Origin: Rhyzopertha dominica
Taxonomy: Eukaryota > Arthropoda > Insecta > Coleoptera > Bostrichidae
Assembly: GCA_025024175.1 (NCBI GenBank)
Contig: QCXZ01000064.1
Location: 47,575,325-47,639,324, forward strand
Direction of reading: 5' to 3'
DNA length: 64,000 nt
This document shows, in pieces, positions 24,015 to 35,412 of this stretch (within the stretch, counting starts at the first letter, position 1; every line of letters starts with the position of its first letter). The notes under the pieces are model-generated. The model did no database searches. It was given only the letters and a program-made list of their open reading frames with translations, and had not been told where the DNA came from. The position numbers and the translations under genes were made by a program.

Positions 24015-24203
24015 ATGGACAAATGTCTACAAGTACATAATGCAAAAAGTGATGTGTCCTACTCGCAATCTGTGTGCGGTCACATATGTTTAGGAGAAGG
24101 TTGCTCTTGTTCTTTTCACCAGAACTCGCTCCTCATAAATCATTTGGGACAAATTCACAATAAAGGTATTGACGTCGAGAAACTAACGTTTTTGCTAGTA
24201 TAA
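24015..24203 (+). CDS. small frame with one C2H2 zinc finger
   Basis: A 62-codon frame from ATG to TAA contains a single complete C2H2 finger spaced C-x4-C-x12-H-x4-H (Cys at about residues 26 and 31, His at 44 and 49). The hydrophobic positions Phe and Leu are correctly placed. The segment upstream (23850-24010) is less AT-rich than average, and a consensus-like splice donor ATG|GTAAGT sits just after the stop (24204-24212). The finger is convincing. Whether this is a first exon of a host gene, a domesticated or decayed transposon exon, or a chance survivor is unclear. No downstream exon was found. Confidence 0.4.
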   Translation: MDKCLQVHNAKSDVSYSQSVCGHICLGEGCSCSFHQNSLLINHLGQIHNKGIDVEKLTFLLV

Positions 24204-24254
24204 ATGGTAAGTACCTATATGAAAATTCAAGAAACAGTATTAAATATTATAACT

Positions 24255-24790
24255 ATTGTTAATATTCCAGATTTTAAACTGTGGAAATTTAAAGAAGACC
24301 ACGAGCGCGTCGAGGATACACGACATCCCCTGCCCTCGCACCTTGTGTCAGACAAAAACTTTGCGCATGCTCGTGAACTCTTTTGGGATCCTGCATGTTG
24401 ACTTTTTAACTGGAACGTCTAATCATGAGCGCACCTTATTATTGTGACCTCTTAGACAAAACTGGACTCGAGCAAGGGCTTGAGTATCGTTGTAAAAGAC
24501 GAGATTGCCCCATCCGAGAGGTACTCCTCCTCTATTACAACACCACGCCTCACACAGTATACAATGAGAAGCTCTTGGACATGTTCTTTCTGGCCCAGAT
24601 TTAGCACCATGTGATATCCACAAATCTTGGCATCTTAAGGAAGCGTTAGGAGGAACGGTTTTAGACTGATGTCCACATAGAAGCGTTTCTTTCGAAATTG
24701 GATGCAGATTAATTGAATAAAATGCTTAAGCTTTGGGTAAAATGCGTTATTAAAGAATGAGACCATGCAGAAGAATTAAATATATAAATT
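24255..24790 (+). pseudogene. mariner transposase fossil with internal deletion
   Basis: From 24275 the reading Phe-Lys-Glu-Asp-His-Glu-Arg-Val-Glu-Asp-Thr-Arg resembles the linker after the paired helix-turn-helix of mariner transposases. It jumps almost directly to Phe-Trp-Asp (24381) and Val-Asp-Phe-Leu-Thr-Gly-Thr (near 24397), so the region of the first catalytic Asp is deleted. After a frameshift, 24424-24600 reads Ala-Pro-Tyr-Tyr-x-x-Leu-Leu-Asp, then Tyr-Tyr-Asn-Thr-Thr-Pro-His-Thr where His-Asp-Asn is normal. The second catalytic residue is therefore lost. Asp-Leu-Ala-Pro-Cys-Asp (third Asp) and Leu-Lys-Glu-Ala-Leu-Gly-Gly lie near 24594-24650 in a further frame. Trp-Val-Lys-Cys-Val matches the usual C-terminal tail. 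Confidence 0.65.
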
Positions 24791-25930
24791 AAGACGTTTT
24801 GTATAAAAAATTTGCCTATTTCTCTTAATGCTTGTTTATATATAATTTGGCCCAGTAGGTAACCGAAAGCGCTTTACTAAATAATTAAAAAGTTGATTTA
24901 ACTCCGAGGATATTTTTAAAGAAGACTATTAATTGTTATTATAAATTCGAGCAATGGATTTGGTTTTCAATTTCAGATACACATAGATAAAAACTATGCA
25001 GGACATCGATGCAACAAAGGCAAACCTTGAATATTTTCATCTGCTGACTGAACACTGTTAGAAGTTCAGCTAGCATGGCTTCCCGCTGCACTAAGTTCCC
25101 TTTGTCCGCCGCAGTCAAGAATAAATTCCAGGAGCTGCCTTCACGCCCTCTTTCAGCTTTTTTTGCCTTCGAGGCATTCATCTGGTCTGATTGCAAGAAG
25201 TCCAGATTGCCACACTTCCAGAGGACAATAAATACCCTACGTGACTGCAAAAGACTTTCGCTCCCAATCAGCCGGGGCTGCCCTAAAAACCGATAATTTC
25301 CTCGTCGAATAAAAAACACCCGCTTTTAATCTACCCGGGGAGATTACTCGCGTCAGCCTTCACGGTGTCATGTCCGCCGACAATGACGCGATCAGCGCCA
25401 GCGACTGGAAACTATCCCAGTTCTGGTGTGTTCGGCAGCGTGATTATGTTCAAGAACCTATTCTAGTAGACGCCGTAGTTTATTAAATTCGCCTTTTACT
25501 GGAAGAGTATATGTTCGATGTAGTAATAAATATGACATTATAGCGTTTAACCTAAAATTAACTGATTTTGTAATTGTGCCGACGTTCTACAATCAAGTTT
25601 TGCGCCTTGAACTATAGGTGATGTTGGATATTCTATATATGCTTTTGTAATAGAGTAGAAAACCTAAACGTCATATTTTACTGTGAAATTTAATATAGAA
25701 TATCAACTAGATAAACAAAACAAGTTGTAATAGAAAAATAATATTGATTCTTACAGGTTAAAGTCATGTTCAGGTGTAATCATCCATCAGGAAATGCACG
25801 GCATTTGAATTGGCCTACATTTTCCGATTTGCAATAGTTTGTTAACCTGTAAGTATCGCTGACCATTTTAATACTTGTGCAGTATAAAACGAAGATATAG
25901 TGCGATTACCAAGATAGATTCATAGTAGCA
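24791..25930 (-). other. no identified gene; 126-codon minus-strand frame of unknown nature
   Basis: A minus-strand frame at 25319-24939 is 126 codons long. It lies in a GC-richer patch (25060-25460) and includes a hydrophilic, Lys/Glu/Ala-rich middle. I recognise no domain and see no splice context that would decide whether it is an exon. The rest of the interval is AT-rich and empty. An imperfect 15-bp inverted pair (ATATTCTATAT type) lies at about 25622-25706. Confidence 0.3.
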
Positions 25931-25938
25931 TGTAAAAC

Positions 25939-26595
25939 CAGTGATAGGCGTTTACGCGGAAATTATAATTTTCTACATTACGCGCGTATGAAATGTAGAT
26001 AAAGCACTTTGGCGTAGATTTTGAGTAGAAAATAAGAGACAAGTATATTATGGTTATTGTGTATAAGATTAATTGTGTGTATTGTGGAAATTATTTTGTT
26101 TCAATTTCCTTGTTTTATGAGCTTTCCATGTGCTAAAATTTTTGAAGCAATACGGTTTTTTAATATTTATGTTACAAATTTGCATAACTTATTTTAGTAA
26201 GTCGTTAGAGTATCCGAACGGTTTTCTTACTTCTTTGGGACCCAAAATACAAAGATACGCTTTAAAGTTTTTCTTTCTACGAGTATATCGGGTATATTAT
26301 AGGTAGCATATGAAATTGCCCGTCTTTTCCGTTTATAGATAAGAAAGATAATAAAGTCGCAGCTTACTCATTGAAAAGACCATTTGACCGATTGAGGGTA
26401 ATAACCGTACGCCCAAACAAGTTATTGTTGTTCAAACATTTGTCTAGTTAACTTCATTACAACAAAGTAGTATTTTGTTTAGTTAACAAGGAATAGAAAT
26501 AATAAAATACAAATACAAATTTTGAGCAAGTGTTAAAAAAATATTTCTAGATTTCTGTTTATCTACAATAATGAGTATTCTACGCGCCCATCACT
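25939..26595. mobile_element. non-autonomous hAT-like element, copy 2 (657 bp)
   Basis: The 5' end CAGTGATAGGCG and the 3' end CGCCCATCACTA are flanked by a perfect 8-bp duplication TGTAAAAC (25931-25938 and 26596-26603). The left ~550 bp follow copy 1 (11358-12421) closely, with scattered substitutions and indels: the same ACGCG..AAATTATAATTTTCTAC start, GTAGATTTTGAGTAGAAAAT block and GACCGATTGAGGG block. No transposase frame. The perfect duplication indicates a younger insertion than copy 1, despite the G-to-A change in the last base. Confidence 0.85.
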
Positions 26596-26603
26596 ATGTA
26601 AAA

Positions 26604-28100
26604 CTAAACGTGTGATCCATCGTGATACTAATAGACAGCATTGGGAGATGAGATATTTTATTTTTAAATTGTCGGAAGAACAACTACTTTGTAATGTTGA
26701 CAAAGTACTGCTGCAACGTATAAGGACATTATTGAAGACATAAAGTTATTTGTATTTTTTTAATGGCATCTACGATTTTATGGCACATTGGTATATAAAA
26801 TTAACAAATTAACAATAGTAACGTCGAACATGTAGTGTAATGTCAACAGAAATTCCAGAAAAATAAAGGAAAATATCGCAAGCAAGAAATGGCAAACATA
26901 AATCAGTTATGCAAGGTTAATTATATTGTTTGCCACTATTCTGCGGTTTTGGCTACAGATATACAGACTGCAACCAGGGACCAAACTTTAATATTAAATG
27001 TGAACACAAATCCAGTAAATTTAAAATAAATGTAGAGGATCGGTAAACTACTAGTATACAAACGCTAAACCAGAAATTTTGTTTGATAAGAATAACAGTT
27101 CCCAAGTAAATAAATTAAGTAAGTAAATCACATTAAAAGGAAAAGGGTGAATTTCATTATATATTTTAATAGGGTAATTACAGTTATGCTTGGCGTACAG
27201 CTATTTCCTACCTAACATTAACAAGCTTAATATTTGCAGACAATTTTTGGTAAACGATAACGAGCAGCGTTACCGGACACGACCACCAAAAGGACGTATC
27301 CGTTTGGCATTATAAAGAATACTCTAACTACAACTTTCAATTATGACTTATACAAGGTTGTTAATTAAAGCTCGATACGGCTATATCGTGTGAAGTAGTT
27401 AAGCGAAAATTTTAGTTTAGCATGTTGTAGAAGCAACCTCTTATTTAAATCGCCTACGGTGGTTTGGCGTTTCACAAAGTAGCTCACAACAGTTGACGTG
27501 ATGAAGAAGAACTGTTCGTGGTTCTGCAATCTTGTGAAAATGGCAATCTGTGTTAGTTTTTCGGCAACATACGGAAATGATGTCGTTTTTGTAAACTTAT
27601 ATGGCTTACTGTCTATGTTTCGAAATTAGCACGACAAAACAAGAGATCTTCTCACGAGAAGGCGGACAACTTGGATATTGACAATAAATCGGCCTTAACT
27701 GTTTAAATTAACAAATGCCAGTTATATGAAAATCTGCAACAAACACTTATTGTTCTTGGTAAACGGTAACACTTAATAATATAAGAAAGCTAGCTTTGAG
27801 GTTGATAAAATTAGGCAACAAATCTGTGCACCTCACTTCAATTGAACGCCACTATATAATACTAATTTTGTATTATACTTTTCTACATCAAGACCCCATA
27901 ATAATCGCGAATAATTAGCTAAAAACGTAGGCATAATTATGGGTTCACAAAACAAACTTTGGTTTACGTCACGTATAGCTTCCTCTAGATGGCGCTTTCA
28001 TCGATACCACCTTAGTGTTCCTGTAATATAGAGAGAGTACCGTCATTGTGCATATGTTACCTAGTGAGTAGAGACAATTAGTATTTTAAGATTACGTCAT
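26604..28100. other. no recognisable gene
   Basis: AT-rich, no frames with known motifs. A CTCF-like site near 27982 is listed separately. Confidence 0.5.
27982..27996 (+). promoter_or_regulatory. CTCF-consensus-like site
   Basis: CCTCTAGATGGCGCT agrees with 14 of 15 positions of the animal CTCF core consensus CCASYAGRKGGCRSY. It lies about 120 bp upstream of a short GC-rich ATG frame. Sequence match only; one such site can arise by chance in 64 kb. Confidence 0.3.
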
Positions 28101-28104
28101 CCAA

Positions 28105-28177
28105 GATGGCTTCCAGAAGGCAAAAAGCGCGCGCAATGGACGCGCCTACGAAACCGCGGAAACGGAGGTGTGGGTGA
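28105..28177 (+). other. short basic GC-rich frame, possible first exon
   Basis: From ATG 28105 a frame of about 23 codons reads through Arg/Lys-rich residues (Met-Ala-Ser-Arg-Arg-Gln-Lys-Ala-Arg-Ala) in locally GC-rich DNA. It then meets TGA exactly at the left end of the MITE that follows. It resembles the start of a small exon interrupted by the insertion, but nothing beyond the MITE clearly continues it. Confidence 0.2.
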
Positions 28178-28457
28178 TAGAGTTGGGTCTTTCATGACCA
28201 AGTCGTTCAAAGTGAATGACTCATGCCTTGATTTGTTTGATTCGGCTCACAGCTAATGAATTAGCGTCGTTCGTGCGTCCGTTATGGTCGACTGGCTGGC
28301 TNTTGTTACGGGAGCAGCTGTCAGCTGTCTTTAAGCAGGTCTAACAACTCGGTATAACTCGTTCTCGGTAATGATGCTTAAACGACTGATATGATCCGAA
28401 CCTGTGCGATTGATTGAACGATTTGAATTGAATCGAATGTCGAATGTCCCAGCTCTA
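28178..28457. mobile_element. hAT-like MITE, 280 bp
   Basis: Terminal inverted repeats TAGAGTTGGGTC and, in reverse complement, TAGAGCTGGGAC bound the segment. The flanks GTGGGTGA (28170-28177) and GTGACTGA (28458-28465) agree at 6 of 8 positions, fitting an old 8-bp target duplication. TAGAG..GGG ends are common in hAT families. The interior has no frame. One N lies inside, near 28302. Confidence 0.6.
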
Positions 28458-28465
28458 GTGACTGA

Positions 28466-28985
28466 CGTTGGGATTAAGTAATGAGGTTTCTATGACAGCG
28501 CGTTAGAAGCTGCATCGTTTTGACAGGTGTCCCCTGACAGCCACTTCAAGAGTCACGTGTTCTGAAAAGTTTAATATGGCTTCTGCTGCAGTAGCGTAGT
28601 GAAGTGGGATTATTAAAAAGCCAGGTCATTGCGTTCCCAACTGTAAGAATCAGTCAGAGACTGGTATTCAATTATTTTGTTCGAAAAAAATCAGGATCGA
28701 AGGAAGGCATGGGTTCTGCTTATAAATAGAAGCGATTTGGCACCGAGAGCGGCCAGTTGTGAAGTTAGATCCAAACATTAAACTATGAATTTCAACTGTG
28801 TAAGTAGTCTCTTTTTGAGACAAAGTGGCGGCAATGACGTTACCGTCTTTATACAGAAACACTACATAGGAACTCTGTACTACTGTGACTATATAAGCAC
28901 TTTGTAACCATACGTGCGGCGGACGCCATGTTACCTCCAAATTAGGTTGCAAACAAGTGTATGACCCTCTTTATAGGATCGTGGT
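28466..28985 (+). other. possible third THAP-like start, very weak
   Basis: At 28619-28690 the plus strand reads Lys-Pro-Gly-His-Cys-Val-Pro-Asn-Cys-Lys-Asn. That has the C-x2-C spacing and the Val-Pro-x-Cys-Lys-Asn look of a THAP N-terminus. The following sequence has several stops, and neither the Trp helix nor the Cys-x-x-His motif is identifiable. The minus-strand 94-codon frame at 28952-28668 has no known motif. Treat as a hint only. Confidence 0.2.
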
Positions 28986-31940
28986 AGGCCAGCAAAAAAA
29001 AGATAGGGACTTAAGGTTTTAACTGTCGTATTCAGAGTACCCTGGCGCATCTGCTCGTACTAAACCCGATCGCTTCAGGACTCCAGAAGTCCTGTTATTC
29101 CGTGCTAAAAGTTGCGAGGTTGGATTTCTTATGCATTTTGGTTATCTTACCACGGTTGTATATAAAAATCGAGATTTTGAGTTGATAACGTTTGCAAGTC
29201 TGGCATAAGGTTTCGTTAAAAATCCAGGGTAGATTTTCGCTTCCTCTTTTTCAATTATTTTTGGTGTTATTTCAGCTACCGAGATGAAACTTGATATGTA
29301 GATAGATATGTATATAGTTTATGTATATAGTTTGTTGTGATACATCTTATGGTTTCCGATTTACTTCTAAAGCTTTAAAAAATACATAAAAAACGGTCAA
29401 ACTTTACAAATTTATACAACAAAAATTTTTAAATTGGATTTACAGCGGTTTTGAATATCCACAGTTTTCGATGAACTAATTTTAAGCTGTGAAGAAAATT
29501 TTCAGAAATGGTCTAAAAATGAAAAATTTTCACCGTCTCTTCAGTATATACTCGAATTTGGTTCTCCATGACATTTCCCGAAGACTTCAGAAAATTTCCT
29601 TTAAAGATTAAATATAGATACCAAGGACTATCGATACTCAAAGCGGTATGTAAATCTAACTTCAAACTTTTGTTGTAAAAATTTAGAAAGTTTTATCAGT
29701 TTTTTGGTATATTTTCTAAAACATTTTACATCAAAGGATGTATCATAAGATAGCACACCCACATGCCAACTTTCAATTCGATAGCTCATATAAGACTTAA
29801 ATACGCCACTGTTTCCAGCAACCACATACCATCAACATTACATTATAAAGCGTTATTATTAAGCAAAGGTACTTAAGATACCTATCTAGAGGGATATTTT
29901 CATAGGTTATAATCGGCACACCTATTATTAGTGCACACCGACAGGATAATAAAATAGAAGTCGCATCTACAGAAATGTAACAAGAAATGGGGCGGATATC
30001 GAAAGTTGACGCAGCGAATACGAAATACCGTCCTTATAGGCTGAAAATTGAATTACTTCTAACACTAGCGTCCAAATGCAGCCAACCTTAAAGATATAAT
30101 CAAGAGAATGTGAACAAGTAAACATAAAGTAGCATTTCATCCAAAGACTCAAATTTTATGTTCAGGTATTAAAAGCTAGCCCCTGGAGAATCACTCGAAG
30201 CGATCCTAATATATCAGTCATTAAAAGAAAGCCGACGATTGCAAATTTTGAAAAGGGAATACCGAAGCGAAGATCAGAACTAAAGTTAGAAATCGGATGA
30301 TAGTAGTTTCTTAAGGCTGATATGAACGTACAGCTACCATTTTAGATAAATTTTCAGAACTTAATTCCAAAAAATTAACGTTTAGCGGCACTGCCGACAC
30401 CCAATATTATGCCGGGTTTCGTGCATATTTTAGAAGTTAAGCGCGAAATTCCTCTCCACATTTCTCCTTCATCAGGATTCTTAGCCTCGNTTGATGCTGA
30501 CGCCATGAAATAATTTCCTAAACAAAATCGCTATAATCCACTTCCCGCTAATTTCGGGAGCGACTGAGGCGAAGGCAGAAAGGGAGACGCACGACGGACG
30601 CTTTCTTTACTATACCAATTAAATTAATTTTATCACAACCCCTGGAGTAAGTTGCAAACCGCCAAATCGTGCAGTATCCGGAAAAACGCTGAGAGTAGGG
30701 CGTTAACTTTCATTTAAAGAAGATGGAAGATAAATTAGTAGGATCCATGAGAATAAACATTGTGATTGTTGCAAGTAGGTCTGAGCGATAACTGATTTTA
30801 AAGATTGGTATATTGATAACAAATACTCATTGATTACTATCGATATATCGACAAATATATCTAAACAAAAAAGGAGGAAATGCAAATAATTATGAAGAAT
30901 TTTATGGCCAATTACTTGAAATTGCATTAGATAAGATTTCAAGTATATAAATTGTGAAGTAGTGTAGAAGAGCGACCGACTCCAACACTGGGGTATTACG
31001 GTCAACAAATAAAGCACCATGTACTCTTTTTAGAAGCCGAGCTTTCGGGAAATTTTATTAATGAAGAAGGAAAAACATATGTTTTCCCACACCGATTAGC
31101 AGAGACCGTCGTCGATAACACAGTAAGAAAGAACAAACTTGAATAGACATAATCAAAGACTGATGTCAAAATGCAAAACTTTTAGCACCCACATTCTTTT
31201 CACAACAGGTAGAACACTGTGACGTGACTTCTTGGGGATTACTCTTACGTCGTGCACAAAACCGTAAATTTAGAAAGTAGAAACTATCTCACCAAAGTTA
31301 CGGCTGCTAAACAGTACCCACCAGCACAGCGTAGAGGGGGTGGATAAATCTCCTAAACCCGCGATCTTACCGAAAGGAGCAACCCGTTTTACAACTAAAT
31401 GTTAAGCAACCGATCTATCACAACACCAAAAACGGGAAAGATGACTTCTTAATAGGTAATAAACAAAATAAAAACTCACTGCTCTCTATAACAATCGGTA
31501 TAATTAACGGTCGTATAAACTTAGCAATACAAACGCAAGTAAACAGTAACTTTTAACTGTATAAAAATAATAGCAGTTATCGAAACTTTCTGGCTGTATC
31601 TGGTATAGCTATACTCGGCTCACAAATTATTTCTAAAGAGAAATTACAATTCAATTTTAGGCTTCACGTAATGCTAGCAGTGTAACCCCTGAATTTTTCT
31701 TAGATCGTAACGAATATGAACAAATAACGCGATACAAACACGCTAAGTAATAGTTAAGTAAAGTCAATCGTAAATTATTACAGCTAAAGTTAATAGCGAA
31801 CATAAACCGCTACGATCTTTTCGAAATCGTATGGTAATGAAATAAAGATAAACAAGAGAATATCATGTGAAATTCTTATCTGTTTTTGTGATGGGTTGCT
31901 CCACGACGGGTGTAGAATGACGTCTCCACCACTGTAAAAA
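28986..31940. other. no recognisable gene
   Basis: About 3 kb of AT-rich DNA. Frames at 29825-29628 and 31020-30703 (minus strand) show no domain; the latter is AT-rich and hydrophobic and probably spurious. Confidence 0.5.
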
Positions 31941-31951
31941 TCCAGGTCGAC

Positions 31952-32329
31952 TTAACGGCGAGTTATATAAGCCTGGTACCCCCTACAACCCTGGTGGTGG
32001 GTAGATGGATGGTAGTCCAACCCTCTAAGAATGATGGGGTAGATACGAAGATCAAAGGTCAACTCAATTCTGGAAGGACCTTGATACGGGAGCCTGATGG
32101 CTTGTTTTACGCAACCAGGACTCAAGAGCAACACCACAAGGAATACGATAAGTGCGTAAAAAGGCCTAAAATTATGAGAAACCGAACATTAGCCTGGAAA
32201 CTGAGCATATCTGAAAGCCTACCTTTAGGTGTAGAACGGCCTGACGAGGTGATAAGAAATTCAGCTCTGTTTATGGCTGAGAAAACGGTGAAGTTTCAAG
32301 CTCACTGCTTCTACGAAATCCCTCAATAG
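31952..32329 (+). other. 111-codon frame of unknown nature in a less AT-rich patch
   Basis: The plus frame 31994-32329 is open for 111 codons and the minus frame 32137-31952 for 61. The plus product is charged, rich in Lys/Arg/Glu, and without a recognised domain. The minus strand contains an Arg-Leu-Pro-Tyr-Gln-Gly-Pro-Ser-Arg-Ile piece that faintly resembles the GPY/F module at the end of LTR-element pol, but the context does not confirm it. This could be a decayed transposon segment in either direction. Confidence 0.25.
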
Positions 32330-33050
32330 CTCGGTTCAATAAACAACTACACTATAATTTATTGCAACCAAAAACTTGCAGAAAACTAGTGGCTTGATTA
32401 TGGCACAGATCCGTCAAATGACGTGGACTATTCCGACAACGGAAACAGAATGCCTTGCGAAAGATTTTTCTCGAACTTTTCAGCGCCAGAAGAAAAACGT
32501 CTAGATGATAAGACTATACCTTGAATTCGTCAACCAGAAGATAAACGGACGTGTTTTACACGAAGAGCTACCAGCGGTTAGAGAGCAATGACCTCAATAC
32601 AGTTTAAATAACAACAATTTTTGAAAATTAACCTGTTACAACACTTGAAACAAAATGGCAGACCTGTCCTGAAGAAAAAAATAAAATTTTCCGAAAACTC
32701 GGTTTCCAAAAAGTGTATAGTACTGTGCTTTATTTGTAGAGTGTAATACCCGACAGGTTGCAGTCTGCTTTTTGTAGATATAAATTGTGTATAAAGTATT
32801 AATTAATTTCGTAAAGGCCGAATAAGGACCCACCAAAGGTTCAAGAAAGCCATATTTCTGGCATAAAGTCTGTCTGTCCGTGATCTGGGATCTGCGGGGC
32901 GCATGCATGCGTATTTGCACAATGCACCGAGGTACAAGTATAATTATCGATATAACGACATACATAATACATATTTAAATTATAATTAGCATGTAAAAAA
33001 CACATAAATTATTACGACACGTTTTTGAAAAGAGCGGGTGATAACTTGTT
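32330..33050. other. no recognisable gene
   Basis: AT-rich. The minus frame 32965-32636 shows no motif. Confidence 0.45.
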
Positions 33051-33057
33051 GACATTT

Positions 33058-33600
33058 TTACAATGCATATGTAGGTATATTATTAATATACCGCTCGGCG
33101 GTGGTTATCGAAATACATAATGATAAAGTCAAATTGTTTGCTAGACCTCTCACAGCTACTCCAACAAGACCAAATGCTCTACAATGCCTCATCAAGTACC
33201 TGCTGGATCGCTTACCATATGCATGTTTGTATTTCGTATGAAAGCTATTCATCTAGCTAATATTAATTAATAATAAATTTTGAAATCACGGTTAGCATAA
33301 ATCGGCCTGAAGCAGTTGCTTTCATCTCCCTTTTTAAAAAGTGGTATAACTTATAATATAAATTCTATCTCCTCGGGAAATACACCATCTTCAATGCATT
33401 TGTTGATGAACAAAATCAACGGGCGAACAATTTCGGTCCTGACTTGTTTTAGTGACAACGTTGAAAATCCGTACACATTTCTGTTGCATGTATTTTTTAA
33501 TCTGTTGATCAATATTAGTTGGTGCTATTACTTGATTTCCTAAGTATTCCCTGAATGCTTGCGCAGAAATAGTAGATGCACTTCTTATGTGGTGCACCAG
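33058..33600 (-). pseudogene. LINE reverse transcriptase fragment, minus strand
   Basis: On the minus strand, 33597-33391 reads through a Val-Val-Thr-Lys-Thr-Ser-Gln-Asp segment. Then, in another frame, Val-Ile-Pro-Leu-Phe-Lys-Lys-Gly-Asp appears near 33345, a signature of Jockey/CR1-type reverse transcriptases. Further on (about 33200-33130) is Phe-Gly-Leu-Val-Gly-Val-Ala-Val-Arg, matching the Tyr-Gly-Ile-Arg-Gly region. Catalytic motifs beyond that are not seen. The pieces are in order but separated by frameshifts: a decayed, truncated copy. It points away from the LINE pieces to its right. Confidence 0.5.
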
Positions 33601-33614
33601 TCTCTCTTTTTACG

Positions 33615-33830
33615 GCTTTCTATATCGCTTTTTGTGTATCATCATTCTTATTTAGATGGAGATTCTTTACAAATACCGTATGGTACAATAGGTTGCCACG
33701 AGAGGTCCGGAAGCTTTGGAAGAGACCTTTTGGGAGACGAGTTAAGAATGACCTTGCGCAGCGCGCCTTCTACAGTGTACAAGAATATTTAACGGTACGA
33801 ATGTATTTTTATTTATATTTATAGTATGTT
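33615..33830 (+). pseudogene. LINE ORF2 C-terminal tail
   Basis: The frame 33576-33824 ends with Thr-Val-Trp-Tyr-Asn-Arg-Leu-Pro-Arg-Glu-Val-Arg, followed by a basic Phe-Gly-Arg-Arg-Val-Lys-Asn-Asp-Leu block. This matches the Trp-Asn-x-Leu-Pro...Phe-Lys...Leu terminus of Jockey/CR1-type ORF2 proteins. Only the tail is present, as in heavily 5'-truncated LINE insertions. Confidence 0.5.
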
Positions 33831-35334
33831 ACATTTTTTTTACAATATGAATCAATCTGTTAAATATTGAACTGACAGTTTTCTACAATTTTTATTGTAT
33901 TAATAAAATTATTCTATAATTTATTATATAAATTGTAACACCTAGTACCCAATCATGTGATGCGTGCCCCATCTCAATGCGGCAGTCAACCCTGCACGGG
34001 AGTAACAGAGATCGACCTACCCGAGACTGCCAATCAGATAGCAAAATATTTAAGTTAAATAATTCCTGTTTATGTAACGCCAGTTATCAATTACATTAGA
34101 GTGCAACTTCGACGGACGTTTTATTGCTCCTCCTCTCTCCCCTCGCGTTACATGCGGGGTTAAAATATTCTATACAAATTGAATTATTATGATTGTTAAT
34201 ATATCGATATTTGTTCCAAGCCCTAGTGGCAAGCACACGACACAAATGGAGTTTTATAAAGCATCTAGGTGTTATAGAAGTAACTTGCCAAACTGCAAAC
34301 TATATTTTGGGGCCCCTGTTATACATTATATATAAATGCTGCATTAACAGGGAGTTATCAGTCTGTAAATCGTATCAGTACGCAGATGACACGCAGTTGC
34401 TCCATTCTTTTTTTGTCTCTGATGTTAATAACGCCTTGAATAATGATCTGAAAAGTCTTGTGCGGTTTTCAAAAAAATCACTGTCTTAAGCTTAATGCTT
34501 CCAAGTCTTCAGTTTTGCTTTTTGGAAAATTTAAATTACGCGAGCTAGCCGAACAGCGACTCAAAATTGTGCTCGATGGAGAGATTTTACTTACAAGCAA
34601 ATGTGCAGAAAATTTAGGTGTGTTAATGGATACAGGGCTAACTTTTCGTGAGCACCTAAATAATTTACTAAAAAATGCGTTTGGATGTCTTAAAATTATT
34701 TATTCGAATAGAATTGCTTAAATACTAAACTAAGGAAAATTCTTTGTGAGAGTTTAATTTGTCAAAATTTAACTATTGGATGTTGTTTACGGACCCTTTC
34801 TAACTTCTGAATATAAACGTAAAATACAGGGAATTCAAAATTCTTGCCTACGACTTATATATGGTGTTCGTTGCCGTAGGGGGGTGTCTGGCAGGTTATG
34901 TGATGCCAAATGGTTAAACATGGATAATCGTCGTAAACTACACCCTATACTCCTATTTCATAAAATAATGTTGCGAACTTTACCTGTTTATCTGTATAAT
35001 AAAATCAGGTTTAGAACAGATGTTCACAACTCAACACCACGAATGGTGCATGGTATGCCTGTATATCTTATCCAACGTTATTATGTTACATCATTGCTTA
35101 ACTCACAAATTTGATGCCGCCATTTAGTTATTTATATGTAAGTGTTCCACAATTATTATTTTATAGATATTTTATTTCTAATCATATTAAAATACAGCTA
35201 TTAAACTTTTTTTTGCACTCCTTTAAATTGTTTAATTGTTTCTCAAAAATTTTGAATTTGTGTTTTTCCTTTTTTGCCTTATATAAGTAATGTTTATCTG
35301 CGCGCAGCACATAGGGGTTAAGTGGAAGACCAGT

Positions 35335-35357
35335 GTTGACAAATTTGCTTTGTCAAC
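35335..35357 (+). other. LINE 3'-UTR hairpin
   Basis: GTTGACAAA and TTTGTCAAC form a perfect 9-bp stem around the loop TTTGC, about 24 bases before the microsatellite tail. Some LINE reverse transcriptases recognise 3'-terminal hairpins in their RNA; here the role is inferred from position. Confidence 0.55.
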
Positions 35358-35380
35358 GTTGAACTTCGCCTTTTGACAAT

Positions 35381-35412
35381 TTTATTATTTATTATTATTA
35401 TTATTATTATTA
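35381..35412 (+). repeat. (TTA)n microsatellite tail of LINE
   Basis: An ATT/TTA trinucleotide run closes the LINE 3' end, as in CR1/Jockey-like families with short tandem tails. Confidence 0.8.

Noticed and set aside
25622..25706. 15-bp inverted pair ATATTCTATAT type, possibly a tiny MITE
   Set aside because: Low-complexity AT sequence; no target duplication.
31952..32137. Minus-strand Arg-Leu-Pro-Tyr-Gln-Gly-Pro piece resembling the C-terminal module of LTR-element pol
   Set aside because: No integrase motif upstream, no LTR or polypurine tract downstream; a single short match is not enough.
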